A stretch of DNA of 64,000 nt from positions 5,644,501 to 5,708,500 of the forward strand of contig NC_084934.1 of assembly GCF_958298935.1 (NCBI RefSeq), in the 5' to 3' direction. Positions 36,251 through 50,300 of the stretch are shown piece after piece. The notes beneath the pieces were generated by a model. It was not told the DNA's origin and did no database searches. It saw only the letters and a list, made by a program, of their open reading frames with translations. Position 1 is the stretch's first letter. Every line of letters starts with the position of its first letter. A program made the translations under genes and the position numbers. Origin of the DNA: Phragmites australis (lineage: Eukaryota; Streptophyta; Magnoliopsida; Poales; Poaceae).

Positions 36251-39200
36251 TGTAACAGCCCAAAGGGCTTAAGTATGTCATCAAGCATCATAAGTATCAT
36301 TGGCATCATGCTTAATTATTTTGATGAATTATGAACATGCATTTTCAATTAAACATAATTTGTGAAAATCAATGTTAATTGGTGCATTGTTAAGCAACTC
36401 ATAATATTGCTATACAACATAGGGTTGGAAACAATTTTAGAAATTAGTCCATGCAATATGAAGAATATAAATGAATTTTCCCAAATTTTTGGAGATGGTT
36501 TTGAAGGTATAAAAATTACCACAAGTTAGAAAAGGTGGCATTTTTGGAGAATTTTAGTTTGAAATTGGCTCATGCATTATGGGTTAAACTAGTTAAAATG
36601 GGTTCCACATGAGTTATAGTTTCACACAAAATTTGTTCTGTGAAATTTGAACCACAGGAAGACATCCAAATGAATTAGAAAATTGGTGGGGATATTTTTG
36701 CTTCGGTTGTCACTGTTAAGGGGGTCCCACCCGTCATCCCCTTCACCCTCACAGCCTCGCATCGCTGAAATTGTTGACTCGGGCGACCGGCCATGTAGCC
36801 GAACGAGTTGGGCAAGGCACCAGTGGCCAGAGGCATGGGTGTCGTCCTTATCCCTCCCCGGCCTCCTCTCCCTCTCCCTCGTTCCTCTCGTGCGTGCCCA
36901 GAGCAGAGGCGTGGCGCAGTCAAGCTCACCTCCGCCCCGACCAAGCCCCCGGAAGCTCAGGTGGAGCTTCATCGAGCCCTTCCCCACTGTATTGACGTAT
37001 TTCCTCGTCGGATTGAGACTCGCTCTGTCATCTTCTTCGTCGTCGGCGCCTGTCTCCGCCCCTTCGTCATTGAGCCACCATCTCCGAGCCTCCTCCTCTC
37101 GAATCCGTTGCTCAGTAAGCCTCTGCGCGACCTCTTGAATCCTTTGTGCACGTCCATTTTTGTTTGGTGCGTCACCGATGCGCTCCTCCGCGGTGGCTGA
37201 GCTGTTGCCGCCTCCCCACGCACGCCGTCAGCCAAGCCGCCGCTGGGCCCATCAGCAGCTAGTCATGCCGTTGTGTTCGCCGTCATGCGTAGAAGCCGTA
37301 GGTGCCATTGGCTGGTCCATTTGGGCTGTCGTTCGCCGTCGGCATGCTCGGATCGGGCCGTCGTCATGTTGCTAGCGTCGTGCGCCGTCGCCACCGCTCT
37401 CCGGACCTCACCATCGACCACATGTGCCACCGGCAGGTTCCCCTTGGCGCGCTGATGCTTGTGCTACCCTCGGCTAGCCGGAGTCCGCCGCCGTTCGCCG
37501 CTGGCGAATCGCGCCAGCGCCGCCCGCCGTGGTCCGCCTTGGCGCGGTTCAATTTTGACCCAAGTCAAAGCACCCGGGCCCACTGTCAGTGACTGTGGCT
37601 AGCTCAGCTTGGGTGCAAAAGGATTCCAGGCTATTTTTAATTCGGATATTCCAGAAAATGTGAAATTGAATTTTGGTTCAACACATAGTTTGGCTGAAAC
37701 GTGTAAAATACATAGAAAATTGTATATATCTCCAAAAATTATGAAACCAATTTTGTTAGGTTTATATGATCATTATCTACATGTTAAAAATACTGGGAGC
37801 TATGAAATGTATATTTAAATTGCATGGGTTAATAAAATAGGTTTGATCTTCATTAATCCATAATTAAATATTGGTAACTCCAAAATTGATGAAATAAATT
37901 TTGTAAATCTTATTAATTGATTCCCTACTCATTAAAAATAATCACCCTCATTTTAGATATGATTAAATTCCTATTTAGGGTTAATCTTTGTGTTAAGCTT
38001 AATTAATCTAGGAAATGATTAGATGTTTAACATTAATCCAAATTAAGAAAATCTTGAGGCTTTAAAACTCATGTAATGATGCATTGCATCTCCACCTTGT
38101 CATGCACTGTGGAGCATCCGTCATTGCATGTCATTCATGCTCATCATTACATGCGTTCTTCAGTAGTGAACGAAGAACCAGAACGTGACGCGAGTGTGAT
38201 TGAGGGCGGCACCGAGGCACAGCACTTATGCGAGTTCTGTTCGTGAAGTATCGGGCAAACCTTGGAGCAGCAAGGTAAGCATCTAAGCATACTGCACCCT
38301 TTGTTCAATTTAAATGGAGTCTAAAATTGATAAATTATTATTTATGTATATTTGCATGTGTTGAGTCTAACGTTGGGCTGATGTGGGTAGAACCTATGTT
38401 GATGCATTATCTCTATCTTGACTTACTAATGAATCATTATCCTTGTAGCCTTGATGATATAGTTGTTGTCTAGCTTCAAGGTTTATTCGAAATGCTTACA
38501 ATGCTTAGGTCCTCGGTAGAAGTCGAGCGACAGTGATGCCGTTGTTCGTGAGCTTAGGGCTTAATCACTATTTACAGATACAAAGATGAGGTTGAGATGA
38601 ATGGTTGAGATGTGAGATTGAGACGAGATGTGAGCGGTGTTAGGGGTATCTTCTACCCAGGAGGAGTCCTCTGGGTAGTTCGGGAGAGGAGTCCGGATGC
38701 CATAAATCGCTTATATCGTTTAAGGTCGTTCGTCGATATAGTTAGCTCTAGCACTTTCCATACTCACTACATGCTGATCTAATGGTAAGGTAAGCCGATT
38801 ATCATATGCTGTACCGACACTTGCCTTGCGACTCTATGACGCGTAAGAGAAAAAGAAAAGGAGAAGCAAGGTGGCGGGGAACCGGAGGTGTCCGGGACAC
38901 GCTCGCGGTAACCCCGGTGTCATAGGGGCATTGCAAGTGGGTGGTTCTGGGTATAAGAAACGTTGACTCAAGTACCCCCTTGTATGTACTTTCGTGAGTA
39001 GCACAAGCCGAATGGTCCTCGAGTCGTGTGGGTAAAGTTGTACCCCTGTAAGATGTAAGAACAATTTGAATTGCCGCGCTCTCAATCATGAGCATGCTAT
39101 TGTTTCATTTGTATCGGTCGTAAAGTTTACGAATGTGGGATAAGGTGATGGTATGATGGAATTGGTTGGTAATTTGTTGATGAGATACTATGGTTTCTAT

Positions 39201-39847
39201 ACATATATGTTCAAATTATGTTTTACAGGGTAGAAATGTAGTTGTTTTTGAGTTAAGTATAGATGTTCACACATATGTGTCTAGATTGCTTACCGTATAT
39301 GTTTTACTTAACCTTGTGGACTACTCTTGCTAACAGCTCAATACATAATCCTTGGAGTCGAGCTATGTATATGTGCTCTATATGAATTAAGTCTTACGAG
39401 TACTTTCGTACTCATGCCTGCACTTTCAGGTTTTGCTGGTGAGGGTGATGCGGTGTTTGGCTACTGCATGCCCACCGATGCAGGTGGTGGGCAAGAGTAG
39501 TACATCCTACTCTGGTGAGGCGTAACTTTTGGGGTGGAGCCTAAGGGCATAAAACTCCACTCTCCTTTTGTTGTTATTAAGGTTTTAATTTTTCACTGCA
39601 TAGTTTCTCTTTGTGTAAACTATTGCAAATGGTTGCATACTTAAGAACTTGTAATATAATTTTAATTACTCGCTCTTTCTTAAGCTATGTTGTGATGTAC
39701 ATGTTGAAAAGACATGTGTTCTGATCTTGGACACAAAATACGTACCGGGACTACCAGGATGGCATTCTGGTTAATCATTGAGGTGGTATTTATGAATGAT
39801 GATCCTCCTGATGATTAATTAGAATACTGTTTAGACGTTTCCTCATA
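36251..39847. mobile_element. Probable 3.6-kb solo LTR of a gypsy-type element
   Basis: Starts TGTAACAGCCC. The right part (39430-39845) has features I associate with long gypsy LTRs of grasses (GGTTTTGCTGGTGAGGGTGATG, then ACCGGGACTACCAGGATG). ATTAT lies directly before (36246-36250) and after (39848-39852) if the end is ...CTCATA. A GC-rich, gene-like island occupies about 36690-37600, where no known protein was recognised. No internal coding domains flank it. The interpretation rests on the terminal pentamers and overall character. Confidence 0.5.
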
Positions 39848-42800
39848 ATTATGTAACCCTCATAAAAAGGATGTGCTGCTAACTAAAAAAAGTAAAAAAG
39901 GTAATAGGGAGATGGAGGTTACGCACTAACTTAGGTTGTGCATTGGTAGCTTCATGAGTGAGGACTCAGGAGTAGTCCTGCGGCGTTGTTCACAGGTGAG
40001 ACAACATAATATGCTCCTCTACTCTCCCCCTCCCTCCACACACACCCACACCCACACCCACACATCTTGGAACCCCTCTAGAAAGTATGCAAGGCCATTT
40101 TTTGCCCCACGGAAAAGATAACAGAGGTGAGAATAGTAAAGATTACATATGTCATGTTCAACAAGATGTCACAACCTGAGTACTAGACCATGTTTTTCGC
40201 TTATTACTATCCATCTTAGGAATCTTAAACAATATATTTATCATGAATATAATATGAAATGTGCAAGAATGCTTCTAAAAGGTCTATGTCTTTGTATTAA
40301 TAAAACCAATAAAGAAAACTAAAGGTTTGTTTGTTACAAACAAGGAATTTCAGGTAGTACCATACATATCTACATGGAGCAGTTTATAAGAATAATGATT
40401 TGCTGAAATTCCAAGTATTAACCAAGGGTTCTATCTAAAGAGACGATTATATTCCTAATATGTTAAGAAAAGTAACTTCACTGGTATTCTGCAGTATAAA
40501 GACTGAATATCCTATTGTAGATATATCATAATCACATAATTCCTAACCGAGCAGTGGCACATGTTGAAATAATGGCAAGGTTTAGGACCAAGGCCACGTT
40601 TGGATGCAAGAAAGTTTCGAACTCTAGTCAGAATAAGTGGAATCTCTGCCAAACAGTGCTTTGAGCAAGTGATTAGAATCCAAAATGAGAGAAACTTTCT
40701 ATTTTTTACACTGAGAGGGAGAAACATATGAAATGTGGTTCTCCCATTTCTGAATCACTTCATTCTAATTACAATCGTCATAATCTCTCGAGAACCAGAA
40801 TCCAACCAACTAGCCAAACATTTGAATAAAGTGATTTTAGTCCACCAGAGAAACATTTTCAAAAAGAAACTAAAACTTAAACGATTCTGAGAGAATTCGG
40901 AACCCTACCAAACGGGCTCTAAGACCCAACAGCTTCCCTTCAGGGGTGATATTCCCGTCATGAAGAGATTTTCGTTCCCTTCAGCGCTCCAATGGTTTCC
41001 CTTCACGGTTTCCGTCACGACAGGATTCCTAGTATCATTCCCTTTAGGACGGGATTCTCTCTTATTTTCCTTCGCGATTCCCCTCGAAAAGAAGGTGTTA
41101 GAGATAAAAGAAAATAAAGAAAATGAGAACGAGAAAGGGAATTAAGAAGGGAACGAAATAAAGAGAATATGGTTGAAGATGATCTGAAGATTCAAGAACC
41201 ATTGAACGCTATGTAAGCCACAGGGCCAAATCTTTGGCGAAAAGAAGGCCAATTCGTACCAGATACTACAGAAAAGTTGTCGAGTTCTATCAAGAACTAC
41301 CAGCTCCCATTTTCCTACTCCAAGAAGCACCCCAAATTTATTTGTCAATCCCAAATGTTCGTACAGCTACGAATGTTTCCAAGAAGAGCGCTAGATTGCT
41401 CTTTCATGCAAAAGGAGGTCAATTTCTATAGCATTCCGCAATAAAACAGCCCAATTGATCAAGAATATTCCCCGTTCCTATAATAGCCCAATTTTAGTTT
41501 TCCAAAACTAATAGAGCTCGAATTAATTATTAAGAAATGATATTATAGAAATAGCCAAATTTATTAAAAATGTCTTAGAATAAATTGGAAAAAACACGTT
41601 AGGCTAAAAATCATTTTAATAAGTTCCTTGAGCCCTAATTGTTGTATTAGGTTTTTGTCTAGAATTGCTTATAGTGTTTGCTTTTCCGAGTTTTTGTTGA
41701 TGTTTCTAAATTAAGTAAATAACAGAAACAATAAAGAGAGAATAATAAGCAGTAAGGAAAAAGTTAAATGAAATAACAAATAAATGGAAAACAATAATCA
41801 AAAGATAAAATAAAATGGGAATTCAGAAATCATGAAGTGAATTAATTAATTATCAGCAGAAATAATAAGAGGAAAATAATAAGGAGAAATCATAAAGGAA
41901 TTAATAAATAAAAGGGAAATTAGAAAGCAGAAAATGAAAAGATAAGATGAAAGAAAAACCTTAAATTCCCTTTCATGCTTAAACAAACTCACCTCAATCC
42001 TGAACTCAGCCCATCTTCACTCTCTCTTTTTTTCCGTGGGCCGTTACCTTCCCTAGGCCGAGCTGTTTTCACCGGCCCACTATATCTTTCCTCCCCTCAG
42101 GCCATCTCTCTGGGTCGCGGCCTGTTCCACAGTCGAAGCCGCTTTCTCTTCTGGGCCACCACCAGCTCATCTGCTCTGGGCCGCCGAAGCCAAGGCACGC
42201 ACTGTTGAGATTTTTTATTTATATATTTCGAAAATGGTAAAATTGTAAAAACAGGCATCCCTGTGAGAAAATTGCTGAACTAGATTATTATCGCCTGTTA
42301 GAAGTACCGCATACCGCATTTTCAACAGATGAAATGTTTAAAAATAAAAATACTTATTTTCCCTGTCGCCTTTCAACGGACGAAATGTTTAAAAATAAAA
42401 ATATTTTGTTATATTGCTCTTAAAATTTAAAATACTATCAAAATAGTCATGAAAATTTCTGAAAACATTTGATGATGTAGAAAATACTATATATAATCTA
42501 ACTCTAAAAAAATTCAGACAAAAAATATGATTAAAAAACACGTTTCATTGCACGCCCAAGATTGGTACTTCCAAGCTGTATCTCCATGATCAGAACGAGC
42601 TGGATGCAAACGTTGTACAGTTCATCTTCTATTTCTTCACCTAACAGCAAACTTTTGATTGAGATAATTATAATTAAGGGAGGGCTACTGCCGACTACTA
42701 AGTCAGTTTGAGACACATTTTATGGTTAATTTCTTCTGAAGAAAAGTTTGTTCCGATCTACGTGCATACAGTTCCTTTAGCTTGTGTGCAAATTCAACAT

Positions 42801-43548
42801 AATTATTAGGTGTACTTGAGCAATGTGTGGTGTAGCAATTCAGCAACATTATTGTACCAACACTTCCATTAATAACATCGTCATTGGTTGCTTACATGTA
42901 TTGCCTTGCACACCTTTCATTGTTGTACTAGATGAGTACATGCACGACTATATATATAGTTAAGCTTATCAGCTGGAATTATTGCTCTATGACCGTGCGT
43001 ACAATCATTTGAGGTTTTAAAAAATCGAGGGGGAAAGCCATCGCATACGTCAGTTTGGAGCAAGGGTGTTTTTGGATAAAAATTTAGGATAACTGTTAGA
43101 GATGATTTTAACAAATTGTACCATTTCATTTAAAATGCTACGAAATTCTTACGTTCCAAATATGTTTATTAGATGGAGTTAAATTCTATCAATTCCGGAA
43201 GCATAATAAGATGCGACACCTATATCTGGATTATGTTAAAAGCAAGGCACAATTCCTCACCAATTTAATTCCATTCGGTATGATCTGCAATATTAAGAGA
43301 AACAAAAGAGCTAGCATCACTTAGTATGTCGCAAGAGACATTAGTTAGAATAGTCCAGTCTAATAGGATGATCATACCATATATGATGAAACTAGCCATG
43401 ATCTCAATCTAAAAGACAAGCAGGTAAAAGACTACAAGATATCAAACAATATGCTAGTCAATATCGTCAATTCTAATGAGGATAAAGTCATTGCTTGTCT
43501 CGGCGAAGATCACAGATGTGAGGCAGTGCTGATCAGGAAGTAGTGTAG
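39848..43548. other. Intergenic, mostly unrecognised repetitive-looking DNA
   Basis: No supported gene. Minor items are a CA/CCCACA-rich tract at about 40035-40065, a possible MITE at about 40591-40922 (CACGTTTGGATG near one end and CCAAACGGGCTC at the other), a GC-rich stretch at 41985-42205, and an imperfect 50-bp tandem pair near 42320-42405 (CGAAATGTTTAAAAATAAAA). Confidence 0.45.
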
Positions 43549-44974
43549 TGTAAGATCATGCGACGGAAAATTGATTTAATTGATGAAATTGACAGAGTAA
43601 AGTGATTTAATATAATGATATTTGGTTGATATTTATGAGTAGCTATGATATGCTTGGATAGCATAGTTGGTTTGATGTGTTATCATTAGTTGGGTATGCT
43701 TATGTTAGCGTGTTAGTTTTGTTTGGATTTTGCGTGTTGTTACGTGAACTGATCTTGAGTCAAGTCGGGAAAGACTTGTGCTTGTACTCGATTGTTGTTT
43801 GATTCATGTGCAGGTGTTGCTCGAAAGAGAACGTGGTCGATGACGGATCGATGAATTAAGTTCAGGGAGGAATTGAAGTTCGCCGACTAGGTTAAGGAGA
43901 AAATGAGGTCGTGGTGATCGAGGATGTCATGCAAGACGTTCGAGCTGAGAAAACAATGCATATGGAGACAAGGCTTCGCGATGGACGCAGGAGGCGATCT
44001 GATCATGAGACGATGTGAAGACTAATTCGTGTTTAAGTCAGAGCAGGCACGAGGGAGTCGTGTGGTGGCTGGACTTGAGACAAGTGTTAGTGTCGAAGAC
44101 AGACTCTGAGTTGGTTACGTATATGCATGCATGCATGGGAGATGTGCATGCATGATTACTTAAGAGTTGTTGGCTAATTAGATTAATTAGCAGAAGTTAT
44201 TTGTCCTCTTATGATTAGAGAAGGATAGAGACCAGATTGAATATGATAGGGAGTTGTAGTTCGATTCGGTCACGTTTGTGTGTTGGCTACCCTATAAATG
44301 GAGAGGTCTGTTATATTTGGTAGTAAGGGGCGCAGAACAATGCAACATAGAGATAAAGAAACTCGAGAGAGATGTTTTGGGATTTCGTGAAAATCTTTGT
44401 TGGATGCTTTGGAGAGGCATCTTGTAAACTCATCTATGCAATGAAAATTAAGTTTCGTAAGTTGATGAGTTGCTGATTCGGAATTTTATCTATGTTCTAT
44501 ATTCTGCATGTTTGGTTTTAGTTTTTGATTAATCTAGTGCTTTTATCAAGTTTCATTTTGGTTTAATCTATCCAAAATCTTGCTAGAATATCTAGTGTTT
44601 GGTTTGAGAAAAATTCGAGTGGATTTGATTTGTTCTCGAGTAGCTTTTTGTCAACTCGACTAAGTTTTGATCTACTCGATACTGGTTGACACAGTCTGAT
44701 TTGACCAGAAATAACTTTTGATCTCATATCCGATTTACTCGATACTTATTGGGTTAGTTTGGTATTTGAATCTAGTTTCTACTGACCAAATTTGAGAGCA
44801 ATCTGACAAGCAGATCTTTTTGTACATCATTCTTACTAGAGCGTGTACAATCTATTTCGAGTGGAATACCGAGTTTAAATCAAGTTTCAATTTGGATGAG
44901 TTAATCTTTAAATTTGGTTTTCGCAATCATTCACCCCTCTTTGATTGGGTATTTTGCGCATATTCGATCCTATA
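43549..44974 (+). repeat. Element C left LTR (5' LTR)
   Basis: Starts TGTAAGATCATGCG and ends ...GATCCTATA. It contains a TATA box (TATAAAT at 44293-44299) followed by a probable transcription start region (GTAAGGGGCGCAG). Motifs ACTCGA/CTCGAG recur near its right end (44635-44690). Confidence 0.9.
44293..44299 (+). promoter_or_regulatory. TATA box in the element C 5' LTR
   Basis: CCTATAAATGG within the LTR, about 680 bp before the LTR end. The right LTR has a mutated CTATACATAG at the same place. It is the likely core promoter of the element. Confidence 0.6.
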
Positions 44975-44976
44975 AT

Positions 44977-44988
44977 TAGTATCAGAGC
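44977..44988 (+). promoter_or_regulatory. Primer binding site of element C
   Basis: TAGTATCAGAGC, one mismatch from the tRNA-iMet complement TGGTATCAGAGC, directly after the 5' LTR. Confidence 0.75.
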
Positions 44989-45059
44989 TTTAATCCTTTC
45001 TAATTGATCTTAATTGGTAATTAGAAACATATCTTAATTTGGTTTTCGCAATCATTCAC

Positions 45060-46980
45060 CTTGTGTTTTTTATGGAGCTAATTTTCAATTCTGGAAGGCA
45101 AAGATGGAGACCTATATTCAAGAACAAGGCTTTGTAATCTGGGAAAAGGTCTATAAGCTATATGGGGTCCTTGAGAATAATGAAGTGACGGCACAGAACA
45201 TGTCTCATGTCAAGGAGAACATCAAGACAAGGAACCTGATCATCCAAGGCTTGGGAAGGAGCGACTTCGATCGAGTAATACATCTCAAATCAACGTACGA
45301 GGTATAGAAAGCACTCTATGATTATCATGAAGGTTCAAATACTATTAAAGATGTACGTCAAAATTTATTTAAGAAAGATTACATGCGTTTTGAGATGAAG
45401 CCTGGTGAGTCACTAGATGATTTCTTTGCTCGATTTAATAAAATTCTTAGTAATTTGCGTGCTGTTAATATTACATATACTGATGCTGAGAATGCACGTC
45501 AATTACTAGGAGCTTTAGATATATCAGTGCGGGAGATGAAAGTTACATCTATTAGAGAATCTACTGTCATGAGTTCATTTACATTAGATGTACTTTATTC
45601 TAAATTGAAAACTCACGAGCTAGATGTTTTTGCTAGGAAGAACGTTAATAAATCAATTGCTTTGGTCTCTCAACCCAACATGTCTTATACTGAATCTTCT
45701 TCATCAAGTTTTTCATTATCTTATATATCTTCACTAACTGATGATCAGCTTTAGTTTATTCCTGAAGAGCATTTAGCACTACTTTCTACTCGGTTTTCTA
45801 AATCATTGCAGAATGTGCGTATGAGGAAGAAAGGAAGTGGAGGTCCTCAAAGATGCTATGAATGTAGTGATCTCAACTATATTCATTCTAATTGTCCTAA
45901 GCTTGCAGATAAAGCATCAAAAGAGGAGAAGGAGAAAAAGAAGCGATCGTTCAACAACAACAAGAAAAAGAGCTTTCTCAACCGCAAGGTTGTGCATCGA
46001 GTTCTTTTAGCGCTCGAACAAGTCAACTTGAGTGACGTTGATTCAGAGAGCAGCGAGGATGACACAACATCTAAGAGTAAGATATTATGTGATTTGACTG
46101 GATTGTTTCTCATAGCAAGCAGCAAAATAAAGCTCAACCGAGGATGAACTTGACAGTGACAGTAACGAGGTATTACCTACTTATGATGAACTATCTAATA
46201 TTGTTGTTCATCTTGGTACATGATATTTTAATTGAATCGCTTAATTCTGAAATTGCAAGACTTAAGAATTTAATTCCTGATGATGATGCTTACAAGTCAT
46301 GTGACTTAATTTATTTTGAGCTCACTTCTTTTAGAGATGTTCATGCTTCTACTCTTCAGAAACTTAGAGATGAAATTGAGAAAAATGAGAAACTTGTTGT
46401 GTTAAATTGCAAATATGTTAAAAATGCAAGTTGTTCAATGTCTGATTTGCATGATTTAATTTCATATTCTAATTGCTCAATTCTTGAATTGAAGTTGCAT
46501 GATGTTAATACTAGAGTTTCTCAAATAGCTAATGATATGATTACTCATGAGGTTCTTTCATGCTCTACCTGTCGTAACAAAAGAAACCTATGAGTATTGC
46601 TTTTGATAAGTGCCCAACTCTTTCTAAATAGGTTAATTATTTGAAAAGAATTTTAAAACATTTTTCTAAGGGAAAGAAAAATTTGAACCTGATTTTAGAT
46701 TCATCTAAGTCAAGTACATATAAATAAGGTTTAGGTTTTGATCCCTATGCTCGTTCTAAGACAAATGCATCCACTATTGTTAGAGCTCTTGGCTTTGGCA
46801 AATTTGAAGCTTTTGCTGAATCTGAACCTAAGAAGAGTGTTTTTAAGTCTGCAGGATTTTTATCCTCTACACTGAATACAAATGTTGCTTCTTTTTCAAA
46901 ATCCATATATCAGGATAAATATACTTGCACTCATTGTGGTAGAGATGGACATTTAGTAGATTTTTGTTTTATACTAGCTA
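45060..46980 (+). pseudogene. Element C gag remnant
   Basis: The gag N-terminus is at 45080-45307 (FWKAKMETYIQEQGF). The capsid-like part at 45383-45754 has MKPGESLDDFFARFNKILSN, then RCYECSDLNYIHSNC (knuckle-like, 45850-45900). A Lys/Ser-rich acidic region, a helical region (46144-46593) and a second knuckle CTHCGRDGHLVDFC (46926-46967) follow. A TAG at 45306 and other stops or frameshifts break it. An Arg/Thr/Ser repeat region follows at 47049-47321. Confidence 0.8.
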
Positions 46981-47099
46981 AATAACAAAAAAAAAAGTCC
47001 AAGACTAGGTCTAATTTGTGAAAGGCGCATTTTACACCTCGTGAGGTTGTGGCATCTCATTTTATGCCTCAGGTAAAACAGTCATCACCTTTTACTACT

Positions 47100-47250
47100 G
47101 GTGTAACTCGAGTTGAACCTACTCGAGCTTCTCGAGTTAAGATTACTCGAGTTGCTAGTGTTTCTCGAGTTGAACTCACTCGAGCTTCTCGAGTTAAGTC
47201 TACTCGAACTACTCGTGTTTTGCCTACTCGTGTTGTTGGTCGAGTGACTC
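47100..47250 (+). repeat. CTCGAG-rich tandem repeat encoding a TRxxSRV-type array
   Basis: Seven CTCGAG hexamers in about 150 bp, encoding repeats such as ASRVKITR, SRVELTR and ASRVKSTR. It lies between the gag knuckle and protease. The same hexamer is frequent elsewhere in element C, including its LTRs. Confidence 0.75.
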
Positions 47251-47339
47251 AGTACTATATTCCCAAAAACTTTATTACTAACCCCAGTACTGAGGCCTCG
47301 ACATCTTCTATTTCCTTGTAGGCTTCTCGAGAGAGAAAG

Positions 47340-50300
47340 GAGAACATTTGGCTAGTTGATTCTGGATGCTCACATCATATGTCCGGTGATAAAAATTGGT
47401 TCTCCTCCCTTGTACGTGTATCTCGTGCTGAAAGTGTTACTTTTGGAGATGCTTCTTCTATCTCAGTTGTTGCAAAAGGTACAGTGCATGTAAAAGACAA
47501 GTTTATGTTCAAGGATGTTGCTTTGATCAAAAACTTGAAATTTAACTTGCCTTCTGTCTCACAAATGATTGATGAAGACCTTGAGGTGCGCTTTAAGAAA
47601 AATGAACGTAAAGTATTAGATACTTCAGGTGATTAGATTTTTATAATCTCTCGTTTTGGAAGAGTTTTTAAGACTGATTTTGATGTATCACCTTCTTCTA
47701 AGCTTAGACGTCTTGCTGCTAATGTTTCTGAAGATTTATTCTTTTGGCATCGTAGACTTGGTTATATTGGTATAGATCATCTCACTCGAGTTAGTGGTTT
47801 TGATTCGTGGCTTGCCTAAGCTTAAGGGTAATAGCGAGTTAGTTTGCTCTTCTTGTAGACATGGTAAAATACGTTCAGGTTCACATCCACCTATTACTAT
47901 AGTTATGACAAATGCACCCGATCAACTTTTACATCTTGATACTGTTGGTCCTTCTAGAGTATAATCTTTTGGAGGTAAATGGTATGTGCTTATTATTGTT
48001 GATGACTACTCTAAATATTCTTGGGTTTATTTTATGGCATCTAAGGATGAAGCTTTTGATTATTTTAGAAGTTTGGTTCTTAGATTGACTATTGATCTCC
48101 CAGGATCTTTAAGAGCGATTAGAAGTGTTAATGGAACAGAATTTAAGAATTCTTTTTTTATCACTTTTGTGCTGAGAAAGGTATTGAATATCAATTTTCA
48201 TCACCTAGAGTTCCTCAACAAAATGGTGTAGTTTAAAGGAAGAATAGAACTCTAGTTGAGATGGCTAGGACCATGTCAGATGAATTTTCTACTCCTAGAA
48301 AATTTTGGGCTGAAGCTATATCTACTGCTTCTTTTTTTCCAAACCGTATTTTCTTGAGATCTAAATTAGGTAAAACTTCATATGAGCTGCAGTTTGGACA
48401 TAGGCCTAGTGTATCTCACTTTCGAGTTTTTGGCTGCAAGTGCTTTGTGCTAAAATCTAGAAATTTGGATAAATTTGAGTCCAGATCAACAAATGATATT
48501 TTTCTTGGATATCCTGCTCATACTCGTGGCTATCGAGTGCTTGTTTTGGAGACTAACAAAAAATTTGAAATCTATGAGATTACTTTTGATGAGGCTAGTC
48601 TTGAAACTAGATCAAGTGATGCAGGTATAGGTACACATATTCAGGGGGAGTTCGAGAGCATTTTTGTGGATGATGATGAGATCGATGAGAATGAGATTTT
48701 AATTCCAATGATACAATCAATTGTAGATCCCTTGACACCTTCAATCACTTCTGCTACAGTTGGACATCCTCAAACTACTACATCATCAGTGCGCATTGAA
48801 GGAGAAGAAGAGATTGCTTCTCGAGTGGCAGCTCCTTTGCACATTCAGCGGAGTCATCCACCTGATCAGATGATTGGAGATTTGCATGAGTGAGTCACAC
48901 GGTCCAGTTTTATTAATTCTAATTCTCATGCCCATTCAGCTTTTGTTGCTTCTTTTGAACCCAAAGATGTTTCACGTGCATTAACTGACGAATCTTGGAT
49001 CAATGCCATGCATGAGGAACTTGAAAATTTTGAACGCAACAAAGTATGGAAGCTTGTCGCACCTCCTCTGGGTCATATATTTATTGGTACTAAATGGGTT
49101 TTAAAAAATAAATAAAGTGAGGATGGTGTTGTTGTTGGAAACAAAGCTAGACTTGTAGTTCAAGGTTTTACACAGGTAGAAGGGCTAGATTTTGTGGAAA
49201 TTTTTGCTCTGGTTGCTAGACTAGAAGCCATTAGAATTTTTTGCTGCATCTAAAGGCTTTAGATTATATCAAATGGATGTTAAAAGTGCTTTTCTGAATG
49301 GCTACATAAATGAAGTGATTTATGTTAAGCAACCACCTGGTTTTGAAAATCCTAAATATCCAGATTATGTATACAAGTTGTCTAAAACTTTGTATGATTT
49401 AAAACAAGTCCATAAAGCAATGTATGATAGGCTTAAAACCTTTTTGCTTGAAAAGGGTTTTGAAATAGGAAAAGTGGACAAGACGTTGTATGTGCTCAAG
49501 CATGGTAATAATCAACTATTTGTTCAGATTTATATAGATGATATCATCTTTGGTTGTTCTTTTCATGCTTTGCTGTCCCAACTTTTAGAAAAGATGAGAA
49601 GGAAATTTTAGATGAGTATGATGGGTGAACTAACGTACTTTTTGGGATTTCAAGTCAAACAAACCAATGAAGGTACTTTTGTTCATCAAAGTAAGTATAC
49701 ACGAGACCTGCTATGACGTTTTGAGATGAAAAACAGCAAGTCGATCATGACACCTATTGGAGCAACAGCGACATTTGATCCTGATAAAGATGGTGAGCCA
49801 GTTGATCAAAAAGAATATAGAAGTATGATTGGATCACTTTTGTATCTCACTGCTTCAAGGCCATACATATAATTTGTTGTATGCTTGTATGCACGATTTC
49901 AAGCTTCTCCACGTGTTTCACATCGACAAGCTGTCAAACAGATTCTAAAGTATCTTCATGGAACTCAAGATTTTGATATTTGGCTTTCTGCTTCTTCATC
50001 TATTAGCTTAAGAGCTTTTTCTGATGCTGATTTTGGAGGTTGTAAAATTGATAGAAAAAGTACGTCTGGTACATGTTATTTCTTGGGTAATTATCTTTTT
50101 GCATGGTCATCTAGGAAACAGTCCTCTGTTGCACAATCTACTGCTGGATCTGAATATGTAGCTGCTCCGAGTTGTTGTTCACAAACTCTTTGGATATTTT
50201 CTACACTTAAAGATTATGAGGTTAGTTTAGATAGTGTTCCACTTTTCTGTGATAACACTAGTGCTATAAGTATTGCTAAAAATCCCGTGCAATATTCTCG

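Noticed and set aside
36683..37592. Several overlapping frames in a GC-rich island as a possible gene
   Set aside because: Frames are on both strands, have no recognised domain or splice logic, and fall inside a probable solo LTR.
40591..40922. Possible PIF/Harbinger MITE with TTTGG-type ends
   Set aside because: The ends match only partly and no TAA/TTA duplication lines up on both sides.
41234..41431. A 65-codon frame of plausible composition
   Set aside because: No family recognised, no start context or neighbouring exon; probably chance.
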